Assembly (NCBI GenBank): GCA_944326685.1
Contig: CALVEV010000031.1
Span: forward strand, 62,001 to 126,000
Length of the DNA stretch: 64,000 nucleotides
DNA from: Candidatus Gastranaerophilales bacterium
GTDB taxonomy: Bacteria > Cyanobacteriota > Vampirovibrionia > Gastranaerophilales > Gastranaerophilaceae
Reading direction: 5' to 3'
Made by a program: the position numbers and the translations under genes
Notes under the pieces: generated by a model
What the model saw: the letters and a program-made list of their open reading frames with translations, nothing else
Told to the model about the DNA's origin: nothing
Database searches by the model: none
In this document: positions 35,132 to 43,772 of the stretch, in pieces
How positions within the stretch are numbered: the stretch's first letter is position 1
Layout of the letters: every line of letters begins with the position of its first letter

Positions 35132-36727
35132 CTATGAAAATAAACCATTAATTTTATCCACAATATCTTGAGGATCTATTTCATTTGTTACTTTGTTAAT
35201 ATCTTGTGCTATTTGATATAATTTAGCAGCTTCAATTTTATCTCCAACAATAGTAATAGCTCTTGCAAGATTAAAATGTGCTAAAGCATAGTTAGGGTTA
35301 GTTTCAGCTGATTTTTTAAATAGTTCAATAGCTTTTTGAACTCTTCCTAAGTCATCTAAATAAATAACTCCTAAATTGTTGTATGCAATATCATAATTTT
35401 CATCATATTTAATAGCTAATTCGTATTCTTTAATAGCCTCTTCCGTATTACCTTTACCCCAATGTAAGAATCCTAGATTACAATGTATTTTAGCGTTCTC
35501 AGGGTCAAGTTCAAGAGCTTTTCTATAAACATTAACAGCATTGTCATAATCTTCTTTGTCATAGAAAGCACTCCCGAGATTAATATATATATCAATATCT
35601 TCAGGGGTTAATGTATATGCATTTTGATATGAACATATAGCAGCATCAAGATTATTTTGATTTTCTTGATATACAAAACCTAATGTTTGAGCTATAACAC
35701 TAGTCCAACGTTTATTTGGATTTAATGTTATTGCTGCTTGGTATTGTGAAATTGCTGCAGGTATTTCTCCTTTAACATAGTATAAATTTGCTAAGTTTGA
35801 ATGAAAATCAGGAACTGTAGGCATTATAGAAATCAGTTTTAAATAAACATCGATAGCTCTGTCATAATCACCTTGTTCTTCATATGCTTGACATAAATGT
35901 CTATATGCAGGGATATTTAAACTATCTAACCATATTGCCATTTTATATTCAGTAATGGCATCTTCAAAATGTCCAATTGCCAAATAAACATCGCCTAAGA
36001 GGCAATATAATGGAACAAAGCCTGGAGCATTTTCTATAGCACTACTATATAAATTTATTGCAGCTTCCAAATTTCTGATTTGAACATAATAAAAACCTTT
36101 TAATAGCGTAGGAAAAAATCTTAAATATGAAATAGATCTTTTTACATTAGAAATTGCTTTTTTATCAAAAATGAACGTTAAAATAGCTAGAAATTGTTCT
36201 ATTTTTGCTTGAAAAGTTTTTTTGAAATCTCTGAAAGATGATGCCTGATGTAGTTTATATAATAAATAATGAGCACAAGAGTTTCTAAAAGGTTTATATT
36301 TAACAGCTAATTTTGCAGCATTTATAGCTTCAAAGAAATAAGCTTTTCTAGTATAAGTTTCTGCTAACATATAATATGCTTCTGCATAATTATGTTTTTT
36401 TTCAATTGCCATATTTAGATAATTAATAGCTTTATCTAAATCTCCTTTATAAAATTGAGCTTTACCTATTTTATAGTATATTTCAGCTGAATCCATATAA
36501 GTTTCTAGCGCACATTGATATTCTGTAATAGCTTCATCAATATATTGGCAAGAATTGAATATATCAAGATGCCATTGTAGATATAAATCTCCAAGTCTAA
36601 TATGGAGTTTTGCATTATTAGGATCTTTTTGCAAATCTAATTGGCAACGTTCAATTGCTTTTTTTACTTTATTATTTTGTTTGTTTTCAGTCGGTGTATT
36701 ATCAATCATATTCATATTATCTTCCAT
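35132..36727 (-). CDS. Large TPR-repeat protein (531 aa), paralogue of 19270-20919
   Basis: TPR units run from about residue 35 to 150 and 225 to 515, for example AEIYYKIGKAQFYKGDLDKA, PDFHSNLANLYYVKGEIPAA and AKIHCNLGFLHWGKGNTEEA. A non-repeat stretch with hydrophobic pieces (IEQFLAILTFIF) lies between. No signal peptide. The C-terminal NKVTNEIDPQDIVDKINGLF matches the tail of the TPR protein at 19270. Its first base overlaps the end of the PilZ gene (TAATG-type coupling), so it is probably the partner or effector of that c-di-GMP receptor. Molecular role otherwise unknown. Confidence 0.82.
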   Translation of the reverse strand: MEDNMNMIDNTPTENKQNNKVKKAIERCQLDLQKDPNNAKLHIRLGDLYLQWHLDIFNSCQYIDEAITEYQCALETYMDSAEIYYKIGKAQFYKGDLDKAINYLNMAIEKKHNYAEAYYMLAETYTRKAYFFEAINAAKLAVKYKPFRNSCAHYLLYKLHQASSFRDFKKTFQAKIEQFLAILTFIFDKKAISNVKRSISYLRFFPTLLKGFYYVQIRNLEAAINLYSSAIENAPGFVPLYCLLGDVYLAIGHFEDAITEYKMAIWLDSLNIPAYRHLCQAYEEQGDYDRAIDVYLKLISIMPTVPDFHSNLANLYYVKGEIPAAISQYQAAITLNPNKRWTSVIAQTLGFVYQENQNNLDAAICSYQNAYTLTPEDIDIYINLGSAFYDKEDYDNAVNVYRKALELDPENAKIHCNLGFLHWGKGNTEEAIKEYELAIKYDENYDIAYNNLGVIYLDDLGRVQKAIELFKKSAETNPNYALAHFNLARAITIVGDKIEAAKLYQIAQDINKVTNEIDPQDIVDKINGLFS

Positions 36728-37326
36728 TATTGTTGTAAATCAAGTTCACAGAAATCAAGTAACGTTTGTTTATCTTTATATGCTATTTTATGGATTACCA
36801 TTCGATAAACTCCAGCAGGTAAACCTTTGTTATCAGCAATTCGTCCTTTAAATAATATTTTTTTATCAGTGGGTCTTAATAACAGTTTGCAATCAAATAT
36901 TGAACCTGCTTCTAAAGGAATATCAGAATAATATCTTAATCCTCTTGTACTAATATCTATAATTTGTGTTTCAATATTACCAAGTAAAGGTCTGAAAATA
37001 ATTAGATCACAGCTTGCTGAATATCTTTTAATTCGTCTTCTATTGTTAATTGTAATTGCATCTGTATCATATTCAATTGTAAATTCTTTTTCTAGTGGTG
37101 ATGTTATTATTATTGATTCTTGTTCTAAAATACCTAAGTGTGAAAAAACATTTACTGTTAGTTTTGTTCCTGCTTTAAGGTATTGGTTATACCTGCTAGC
37201 AGCTTTGGGTAAATTAAGTTTCAATCTATCATAATAAATTTTTTCAATGTAGCAATCCATTTCAACAATTTTATTATCTGCTTCAAAAATTATTTTAGCT
37301 TTTTGATTTTCTTGAAACAATGCCAT
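36727..37326 (-). CDS. PilZ-domain c-di-GMP receptor (YcgR-like)
   Basis: This 199-residue protein has an N-terminal YcgR-N-like beta barrel (about 1-92) and a C-terminal PilZ domain (about 93-195). The two c-di-GMP-binding motifs are intact: RxxxR as Arg97-Arg101 in NRRRIKRY, and DxSxxG at 124-129 (DISTRG). YcgR-type proteins slow or bias the flagellar motor, or act on secretion, when c-di-GMP is high. It heads the PilZ-TPR-ACT operon and overlaps the TPR gene by one base. A hairpin lies about 70 bp upstream of its start. Confidence 0.88.
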   Translation of the reverse strand: MALFQENQKAKIIFEADNKIVEMDCYIEKIYYDRLKLNLPKAASRYNQYLKAGTKLTVNVFSHLGILEQESIIITSPLEKEFTIEYDTDAITINNRRRIKRYSASCDLIIFRPLLGNIETQIIDISTRGLRYYSDIPLEAGSIFDCKLLLRPTDKKILFKGRIADNKGLPAGVYRMVIHKIAYKDKQTLLDFCELDLQQ

Positions 37327-37397
37327 AAGTTTATTTTAATTAATATAAGTAAAAAAAGCAAGATATATCAATTAAGAGTTTATTAATTAAATAAAAC

Positions 37398-37426
37398 CCC
37401 TCGTTTAAAAGGAGTTAAAACGAGGG
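37398..37426. promoter_or_regulatory. Hairpin upstream of the PilZ gene
   Basis: CCCTCGTTT (37398-37406) pairs with AAACGAGGG (37418-37426) across 11 bases. On the minus strand it is followed by GTTTTATTT, so it could be an attenuator in the PilZ leader; on the plus strand no T run follows. Confidence 0.4.
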
Positions 37427-37531
37427 TATAATCAGTAAAAGAGACATTTATAATATTCTCTCATATGTTTTTATGTTTTTCCAATTTGAGATTAACTGGA
37501 TTTCAGATAAAATTTAGAATATAATTTGGGT

Positions 37532-38395
37532 ATGAAAAAAAATATTTTAACAGTAATATCGATATTATTTATATTAACTAGCTCTTGTTTTGCTAGTGAT
37601 TTGTTATCCAAGTTTTCTTTAAAAAATCCCAAAGAACCAAAAGTTGAGCAGGTACAAAAAAGTGCCGGAAAAAAATTAGTAGAGAAACAAGAAAAAAAGA
37701 TTGAATCAAAAGAGTCAAAAAGTATCAAACATCAACAAGAAAATTCAAAAAATAATAAAGAAAAAGCAAAGTTTGAAAAAAGTAAAGAAAATCATTTAAA
37801 TATTAAAAATCCTTTTAAGAAGGAAAAAGTTTCTGTTGGTGAGGATATGGTTTCAAAAGAGCAGATAAAGGAAGAACTAGAAAGAGTTCATAATTTATCT
37901 CAGCAGGCAGTTGCTTTATATAATGATAATAATTTAGATGAGTCTTTGAATACATTTTTAAAAATCCCAGAGAAGTATAGAACTGCACAAGATAATCTCT
38001 TAATTGGAAATATTTTATTAGATTTAGGTAGAAGAGAAGATGCTATATTTATGTATAAAAGAGCTATTTTAGTTGATGAGTATTATTATAAACCTTATTA
38101 TAATATTGCTAATATATGTTTAAATGATGATAAATATTTTATGGCAATAGATTATTATAAAAAAGCAATAAAATATGCTCCAGAGTTTCCATATGCATAT
38201 TATAATTTGGCTTGTGCATATATTAAAGCAGGAGATTTAAAGAAAGCTAAGTCAAAATTAATAAAAGCTATAGAATTAAAAAATACTGAACCTGATTTCC
38301 ATTATAATTTGGCATATGTGTATAAAAAACTTGAAAAGCCTAAACTCGCAAATATGTATTTGGATAATTATAATAAATTAGTTAGCGGTCAATAA
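37532..38395 (+). CDS. Exported TPR protein (287 aa)
   Basis: A signal peptide (MKKNILTVISILFILTSSCF) is followed by a long Lys/Glu/Ser-rich linker (about 25-100) and a TPR block (about 115-280), with units such as LLIGNILLDLGRREDAIFMY and YAYYNLACAYIKAGDLKKAK. Probably a periplasmic or cell-surface adaptor. Cys19 of the signal region (TSSCFA) hints at a lipoprotein but the lipobox is imperfect. The TTG at 37526 was rejected in favour of ATG 37532. A perfect TATAAT at 37520-37525 ends six bases before that ATG and there is no ribosome site, so the transcript may be leaderless. Ends convergent with the GH13-like gene, overlapping it by 14 bp. Confidence 0.78.
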   Translation: MKKNILTVISILFILTSSCFASDLLSKFSLKNPKEPKVEQVQKSAGKKLVEKQEKKIESKESKSIKHQQENSKNNKEKAKFEKSKENHLNIKNPFKKEKVSVGEDMVSKEQIKEELERVHNLSQQAVALYNDNNLDESLNTFLKIPEKYRTAQDNLLIGNILLDLGRREDAIFMYKRAILVDEYYYKPYYNIANICLNDDKYFMAIDYYKKAIKYAPEFPYAYYNLACAYIKAGDLKKAKSKLIKAIELKNTEPDFHYNLAYVYKKLEKPKLANMYLDNYNKLVSGQ

Positions 38396-39839
38396 CATTT
38401 AAAAATTCGTGATATATTCCCATTCGATAGTCTTTAGCTGCTTGTGATGTATTAAATGTGTTATTGTAATTGCTGGCATGATCACCATATGTGGTTCTAT
38501 TATATGAGTTCATCATTTCGTTATGAGTGTTTGTATATGGAGTTAATGGGAATATATCATGCATTTGCATAAATACAGGTAATTTGTATCCTATATCTTC
38601 ATAAGCATTAAGAGCATTTCCTAATCTATTTCTTCTTTGTTCAAAAGAAATAGCGCCGTTATCATTATCATCAGAAATTATAGGTCCTGCAGCATATTCA
38701 TCATTCCATTTTTGTTTTTTGTATTCATGCATAACACTTTCATAATTGTCAGCTTTGCCCCAGTCGTTTCCAGCAGTAAGACCTAAATTATTAAATCTTG
38801 TATCATCGTTGCATTTTTCCCCTATTAATGAAATATCTTGGCGTCCTGTTTTTTCTCTGATTTGATTTGTAATCCATTGCATTTGTCCATAGTTTGGAAC
38901 TCTTCCATTTCCGCAATAATTCCCCATATCATAATCTCCAACGTGTTTTGCACTATCAAAATATATTGCGTCAAAACCTAAATCAACAGCCCAACAACAA
39001 GCATCAATAAAGGCTTTTTCATCTTTATCCCAATTAAAGGGTCTTCCTTGTACGGTCATTTGTCCTTCTGATAGGGGCATTCTAATTCCTGTTTTTAATC
39101 CTCTTATATGTGCAAGGTCATTAAAAGCTTTTACTTGTTCATCATCTCCCATTCTTTCTTGACCTCTTGATAGGTTTTTAGAAAGTAATGTTTTAGATAT
39201 TCCAGAATGTAAATCTACCGTATATAAAGAACCATATCCAGTTTTTCCATCATTATCGCGATACATTGGTGGATATAACTCTGATAAAATTACACAGTTT
39301 GCAATACTTTTGCTAGATGGAGGAATTGCAGGAAGAAGTTTTAGAGTATTTAAGAGACCTTCCTCTTTTGTATCCCCATAAGTTTGTGCGATTGTTCTAG
39401 GATTTATTTCTATATAATTAGCACGACGTCCCCATTTATCTCCATAATTCGGAGATAGAACGTATCCGGGGATATCTAAATGGTTATTTAAAGTGCAAAT
39501 ACTTTGAATAGCCTGTTCAGGTGTTCTTTTTAGTAAGTCTTCCGGGTTTGTTGTTACCCATTTTTTATTAGTTCCTGTATAGTATGTGTTATAATCTGTT
39601 TCATTATCTCTATAGATTTGGTTTCTACCTGTTAATATCCAAAATAATTTTTTTGCAGGTTGTTGGTTTCCATAATAACCTTTGAATTTTATTCCTGCAA
39701 CATTATAGTTAGCAAGAGATTTCATTCCTTCTTGATTATTATTGGGTGAAAAATTCTCATTGCAATCTTTCGCGTCAGATTTGTTATTTGACGGAACTGG
39801 TTGATAATTCATTCGAATATTATTTTTACGAATCTCCAT
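38382..39839 (-). CDS. GH13-like (alpha-amylase family) protein with N-terminal IKFKG motif
   Basis: This 485-residue protein has a low-complexity N-terminus carrying GIKFKGYYG (49-57), like the GNAT-like proteins here, then a TIM-barrel-like domain. GH13 regions are recognisable: GLKTGIRMPLS (region I), GFDAIYFDSAKHVG with nucleophile Asp295 (region II), ISLIGEKCND with Glu341 (region III) and FMQMHD with Asp428 (region IV). The invariant Arg two residues before the nucleophile is Tyr293, so the enzyme is divergent and its substrate uncertain. No signal peptide. The gene has a TAGCAA-type promoter and no ribosome site. Confidence 0.68.
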   Translation of the reverse strand: MEIRKNNIRMNYQPVPSNNKSDAKDCNENFSPNNNQEGMKSLANYNVAGIKFKGYYGNQQPAKKLFWILTGRNQIYRDNETDYNTYYTGTNKKWVTTNPEDLLKRTPEQAIQSICTLNNHLDIPGYVLSPNYGDKWGRRANYIEINPRTIAQTYGDTKEEGLLNTLKLLPAIPPSSKSIANCVILSELYPPMYRDNDGKTGYGSLYTVDLHSGISKTLLSKNLSRGQERMGDDEQVKAFNDLAHIRGLKTGIRMPLSEGQMTVQGRPFNWDKDEKAFIDACCWAVDLGFDAIYFDSAKHVGDYDMGNYCGNGRVPNYGQMQWITNQIREKTGRQDISLIGEKCNDDTRFNNLGLTAGNDWGKADNYESVMHEYKKQKWNDEYAAGPIISDDNDNGAISFEQRRNRLGNALNAYEDIGYKLPVFMQMHDIFPLTPYTNTHNEMMNSYNRTTYGDHASNYNNTFNTSQAAKDYRMGIYHEFLNVIDR

Positions 39840-39847
39840 ATATATAT

Positions 39848-39875
39848 ATAAAACCAGTAATAATAAAAATTGCTA
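39848..39875 (-). promoter_or_regulatory. TAGCAA-type promoter of the GH13-like gene
   Basis: On the minus strand TAGCAA (39875-39870), 16 bp, TTTTAT (39853-39848), then eight bases to the ATG at 39839. Confidence 0.5.
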
Positions 39876-39900
39876 TTATTTAGAATATTTTTTTATATTT

Positions 39901-40098
39901 TTATAAAATAAAATCATCATCGATATCTACTTCAAGATTATCGTCATCAGAATCTTCTAGAATAGAATTTTTTTCTTCTTCGTCTTTATTTTTATTACCT
40001 TTTTTGTTTCTTTTAACATAAACACCCATGCTTCCGCCAGCTTCTGCATTTGATGAATATGGTTTAAATGGGTCTGCGCCACCAATTCCAAAACTCAT
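39901..40098 (-). CDS. Small acidic-tailed protein of unknown function (65 aa)
   Basis: Not recognised. The N-terminal third is Gly/Ser-rich (MSFGIGGADPFKPYSSNAEA), the middle is very basic (VKRNKKGNKNKDEEEKN), and the end is strongly acidic (EDSDDDNLEVDIDDD). Probably disordered. A GAGGT ribosome site and a TATAAT on the minus strand about 25 bp upstream support expression. A single TTTTGTAAC half-site (40144-40136) precedes the -10. It is divergent from mutL. Confidence 0.6.
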   Translation of the reverse strand: MSFGIGGADPFKPYSSNAEAGGSMGVYVKRNKKGNKNKDEEEKNSILEDSDDDNLEVDIDDDFIL

Positions 40099-40180
40099 AG
40101 TTGTTACCTCTTTCTCTTCTTATTATAAGCTATTTGTTACAAAAGTGCTATATATTTTTTTTTAAGTTAGAATAATTTTA

Positions 40181-41971
40181 ATGGGAAGAATTAAACAATT
40201 ATCAAAGCATGTTATAAATCAGATTGCAGCAGGAGAAGTTATTGAGAGACCTTTTTCTGTAGTAAAAGAGTTGGTTGAAAATTCAATTGATGCTGGTGCG
40301 ACAAAAATTAGTATAGCAATATCAAATGAATGTAGAGATATAAGAATTGCAGATAATGGCTCTGGTATTCATCCAGATGATATTCTACTTGCTTTTTCAA
40401 AACATGCTACAAGTAAAATTAATGATACAGATGATTTATATAATATAAGAACATTAGGTTTTCGTGGTGAAGCTTTATCAAGTATAATTTCTATATCTAA
40501 GGTAACTTGTATAACTCGCACGAAAGATTTCGAAGTTGGGACAAAGGTTACTTGTGAAAATTCGGAAGTCCATAAAATAGAAACAGGTTGTGCTGTTGGT
40601 ACAATTATGGAAGTTAGAGATTTATTTTATAATTTACCTGTAAGATTAAAATTTTTAAAAAATCCCAAAACAGAATTTGCATATATTTCTGAATTGGTTT
40701 CATCTCTAGCTTTAGTTAATCCAAGTATTGCTTTTGAATTACAAAATAATGAAAAAACAGTATTAAAAACTAATGGATTGGGATCTTTACCTGAAGTTAT
40801 AAAAAATATGTTCTCTAAAACGTTATTTGATAAACTTCGTCCGGTGGAAGGTATTGATAATATTTCTGGATTTAAAATAACGGGATATGTAAGTAGTCCT
40901 GACTTTACACGTTCAAGTAAGAAAGATTGTCATATATTTGTAAATTCAAGAACAGTAAAATGTCCTGTATTTTTAAAATCGATAGATACAGCATATAGAA
41001 ATATGTTGCCAACAGGGAAATATCCTTTTGTAGTTCTTAATTTACAAATACCAACAGATGAAATAGATGTAAATGTTCATCCAACTAAAAAAGAAGTTAA
41101 ATATAAAAATCCTAATCAGGTATTTAATTTTATAAGAGCATCAATAGAAAATTCTTTATCAAATATAGAACGTATAAATACTTTGCAAAATAGAACAATA
41201 AAAGAAGATGATGTTCAAGTTGTTGAGCCTGTCAATGAAGCAATTCAAAATTTGTTGTTTAATGTAAATGAAAATAAATTAAATGATGATGAAAACGATA
41301 AAGAAGTAATTCATCCTAATTTTATAAAACCTGTAAAAGCTTATACTCCAGAACCTGTAAAAAGTAATGGTTTTATTGAAAAAACAAAAATTGTAGGTCA
41401 GCAGGTTGAAATAAAATCAGATGAAAATATAATAGGTCAGTATAAAAAAACTTATATATTAATTGAAAAAGATGAAGGTTTAGAAATAGTTGATCAACAT
41501 ATAGCAGATGAAAGATATATATATGAAACATTAAAAAATCAAAAAGAACCTGCATCTCAATTATTATTTATTTCTGACATAATTGAATTATCTCCTGTTG
41601 AGGCAGAATTAGTAAGAGATAATATTCCGAAATTTGCAAAATTCGGTTACGGAATAGAATTTTTAAATGATACTGATATTATGTTTAAGAAGGTTCCTCA
41701 GTTATTATCTAAAGTCTCTCCTAAAGAAATAATAAAAGATTTGTTAGAAAATTTAGAAGGTGATTTAGACAATTTAGAAGAAAAAATTTTAATAACAACA
41801 TCTTGTAAAGCAGCAGTAAAAGCTAATACCCCTTTAAATATGTTCCAAATGCAAGAAATAATTAAACGTTGGAGAGCTTGTAAACATCCATATACTTGCC
41901 CTCATGGTCGTCCTATATCGAAAATTTTATCTCATAATGAGATTGCTTCATTTTTTATGAGAAATAAATAA
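40181..41971 (+). CDS. mutL: DNA mismatch repair protein MutL (endonuclease type)
   Basis: This 596-residue protein has the GHKL ATPase in the N-terminal 330 residues: INQIAAGEVIERPFSVVKEL, then ENSIDAGATKI, ADNGSGI and TLGFRGEALSSI. The C-terminal domain contains DQHIADERYIYE, which fits the DQHAx2Ex4E metal-binding endonuclease motif with one substitution, and CPHGRP near the end. So this MutL should nick DNA itself, as in bacteria without MutH strand marking. A TAGAAT ends seven bases before the ATG with no ribosome site, so it may be leaderless. No mutS is adjacent. Confidence 0.95.
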   Translation: MGRIKQLSKHVINQIAAGEVIERPFSVVKELVENSIDAGATKISIAISNECRDIRIADNGSGIHPDDILLAFSKHATSKINDTDDLYNIRTLGFRGEALSSIISISKVTCITRTKDFEVGTKVTCENSEVHKIETGCAVGTIMEVRDLFYNLPVRLKFLKNPKTEFAYISELVSSLALVNPSIAFELQNNEKTVLKTNGLGSLPEVIKNMFSKTLFDKLRPVEGIDNISGFKITGYVSSPDFTRSSKKDCHIFVNSRTVKCPVFLKSIDTAYRNMLPTGKYPFVVLNLQIPTDEIDVNVHPTKKEVKYKNPNQVFNFIRASIENSLSNIERINTLQNRTIKEDDVQVVEPVNEAIQNLLFNVNENKLNDDENDKEVIHPNFIKPVKAYTPEPVKSNGFIEKTKIVGQQVEIKSDENIIGQYKKTYILIEKDEGLEIVDQHIADERYIYETLKNQKEPASQLLFISDIIELSPVEAELVRDNIPKFAKFGYGIEFLNDTDIMFKKVPQLLSKVSPKEIIKDLLENLEGDLDNLEEKILITTSCKAAVKANTPLNMFQMQEIIKRWRACKHPYTCPHGRPISKILSHNEIASFFMRNK

Positions 41972-41976
41972 TATAA

Positions 41977-41994
41977 ATGTAAATAAATGTAACG
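41977..41994 (+). promoter_or_regulatory. HLR1-like direct repeat (AATGTAAA-TA-AATGTAAC)
   Basis: The site begins six bases after the mutL stop codon and lies 85 bp before the gene at 42079. Its position relative to the ATG is almost the same as for the sites before 4823 and 49176. Confidence 0.6.
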
Positions 41995-42078
41995 ATTATC
42001 TGCAATTATCCTTTATTTCATTAAAGTTTTAATGGAATCCTACCGTAAAACTTAAATGTAATTAGGGGTATATATATT

Positions 42079-42489
42079 ATGGCAGATATGTTTAATTTTA
42101 ATACAGGTGATTCAGGGAATGCAGGTTTAGGTAATTCGCAATATCCTAAATCTTCAGTAGAACCTCAATCAGTACAAAATGTAGAATATCAACATAATTG
42201 GTTAAGAACTCCTCGCCCATTTGGTTTAAATGTAAGAGTTCCTGATGCTCAAACATTTGTTGGCGAAAATACAAGTGCATTAATTAAGAAAACAGCTAAA
42301 GATTTATTCTTAGCACCAGTTAAAGAAATTGCAAGTTTCTTTGAAAAATATGAAAAAGTATTTAGTGGTGAAATTGCAAATGAATTAAAAAGTCTTTATG
42401 TACAAAGATTTAATACTGCATCAATATTACAAAGTGAAGATGAAGAAATGTTTGGAACTTCTCGTCCAACATTTATGATGGATATGTAA
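42079..42489 (+). CDS. Protein of unknown function (136 aa)
   Basis: Not recognised. The first 55 residues are Asn/Ser/Gln-rich and likely disordered (FNFNTGDSGNAGLGNSQYPK). The remainder is helical with LIKKTAKDLFLAPVKEIASF and ANELKSLYVQRFNTASIL, and the C-terminus ends in TFMMDM. No signal peptide or membrane segment. An AGGGG ribosome site precedes the ATG. It has its own upstream region with an HLR1-like repeat, shared with three other unknown genes and the sigma factor. Ends 9 bp from the convergent permease gene. Confidence 0.7.
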   Translation: MADMFNFNTGDSGNAGLGNSQYPKSSVEPQSVQNVEYQHNWLRTPRPFGLNVRVPDAQTFVGENTSALIKKTAKDLFLAPVKEIASFFEKYEKVFSGEIANELKSLYVQRFNTASILQSEDEEMFGTSRPTFMMDM

Positions 42490-42497
42490 TTAAGTTT

Positions 42498-43619
42498 TTA
42501 TGTGATAGTAAATACTTTTCTATAATATAATGCCATACCTGATATAGTAAGTATGATATTAGGTAAAAATGCCGCAATGAATGCTGGTAATGTTCCCGCT
42601 TCCCCAAAAGATATTGATAAAGCTCTTATAAGGTAATATGCAAATATAATTAAAATACTAAATAAAAATCCCCTGTTATATCTAACTCTAGGAGGTGTAA
42701 TTGCTAAAGGAATACCAATAAGAACTAAAACAATAGTTGTTAAAGGTAGTGCAATTTTATCGTATAGATTAATTTTTAGACTTCTTCTTTTTTCAGGTTC
42801 AATACCTTTAGTAACTTTGAGGTAATGTCCAAGTTGCATGAAGTTTCTTTCATTTGCAAGGTTTTTATTCATTTCTTTTTTTAGATCGACACCAAATTGC
42901 GCTACAGATTCTCCGAAGAACGTAGAATTGAGAACTTTCCCTTTATCAGCGATTGTATAAACAATACCATTGTTAAATACCCAACCATCAGGGGAAGTTC
43001 CTCCTTCTTTTGCTTGAAGAACGTGAATAGTATCATCTTTAGACATATCAAGTAACGTTATATTATGTAATTTTTTATTCTCACAAAATTCTACATAAAA
43101 CAATCTTTTTAGGCCGCCATTATTTGCAACTTCTTCGAAAGTAAAGTTGTGTTTTCCATCAGGAACATTTTTTTGAGAAAAAGACCATAATGCTAAATCT
43201 TTTGATTGTTTAGTCATTACAGGTACAACTGTTTCATTAATTACAAAACTAACTATAGCCATAACAATAGCAAAAGCAAAAACGGGTTTTGCTATTCTGT
43301 TAAACCCAATTCCACAAGCTCTCATTACGGTAAGTTCAGAATCTAAACTTAATTTATTGAGTGTCATAACAGTTGATAGTAATATTCCCATAGGAATAGT
43401 CATTACAAATACAGATGGTAAACTTAAAATAACTAAAATAAAAGCAATTTTGAATGGGATACCATATTTTGCGATTTGTTTTATCAAAGTTATGAATGTG
43501 TCTGAAGCGAATATAATAGAAGTGAAAACAAGAACCCCCATAATAAACATTTCAATAACTTGTTTAAGAATATATTTATCAAGTAGTTTTAGGTTGTTTA
43601 GTTGTTTTCTAATTTTCAT
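42498..43619 (-). CDS. LptF/LptG-family permease (YjgP/YjgQ)
   Basis: This 373-residue inner-membrane protein has three N-terminal membrane helices, a periplasmic beta-jellyroll domain (about 130-265) and three C-terminal helices. The start LLDKYILKQVIEMFIMGVLV, MTIPMGILLSTVMTLNKLS and LSLDSELTVMRACGIG are typical of this family. With LptB it forms the ABC transporter that extracts lipopolysaccharide, delivering it to LptC/LptA. Only one permease is seen here, so it may act as a homodimer or pair with a gene elsewhere. It supports a two-membrane cell envelope. Confidence 0.9.
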   Translation of the reverse strand: MKIRKQLNNLKLLDKYILKQVIEMFIMGVLVFTSIIFASDTFITLIKQIAKYGIPFKIAFILVILSLPSVFVMTIPMGILLSTVMTLNKLSLDSELTVMRACGIGFNRIAKPVFAFAIVMAIVSFVINETVVPVMTKQSKDLALWSFSQKNVPDGKHNFTFEEVANNGGLKRLFYVEFCENKKLHNITLLDMSKDDTIHVLQAKEGGTSPDGWVFNNGIVYTIADKGKVLNSTFFGESVAQFGVDLKKEMNKNLANERNFMQLGHYLKVTKGIEPEKRRSLKINLYDKIALPLTTIVLVLIGIPLAITPPRVRYNRGFLFSILIIFAYYLIRALSISFGEAGTLPAFIAAFLPNIILTISGMALYYRKVFTIT

Positions 43620-43673
43620 TTGTTATTCCTAGTTATTCTGTTTAATAATTTTTACTCCAAACTTACAATGTAA

Positions 43674-43770
43674 TATCTTAAAAAACGTTTAAGATAAAAT
43701 TGTAAATCCTCATCGCTCTAGCCTCAATTAGTATCAATATTAATTAATATTCTTATTAATCGAGGCTTTC
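43674..43770 (+). ncRNA. Candidate small RNA or structured leader between mtnA and the LptF-like gene
   Basis: A 9-bp stem (43674-43682 with 43687-43695) is followed by TAAAAT at 43694-43699. A long imperfect inverted repeat follows, from AGCCTC (43719-43724) to GAGGCT (43761-43766), ending in TTCTTTT. The U tract reads as a terminator on the plus strand, opposite to both flanking genes, which hints at a short plus-strand transcript. Evidence is structural only. Confidence 0.3.
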
Positions 43771-43772
43771 TT

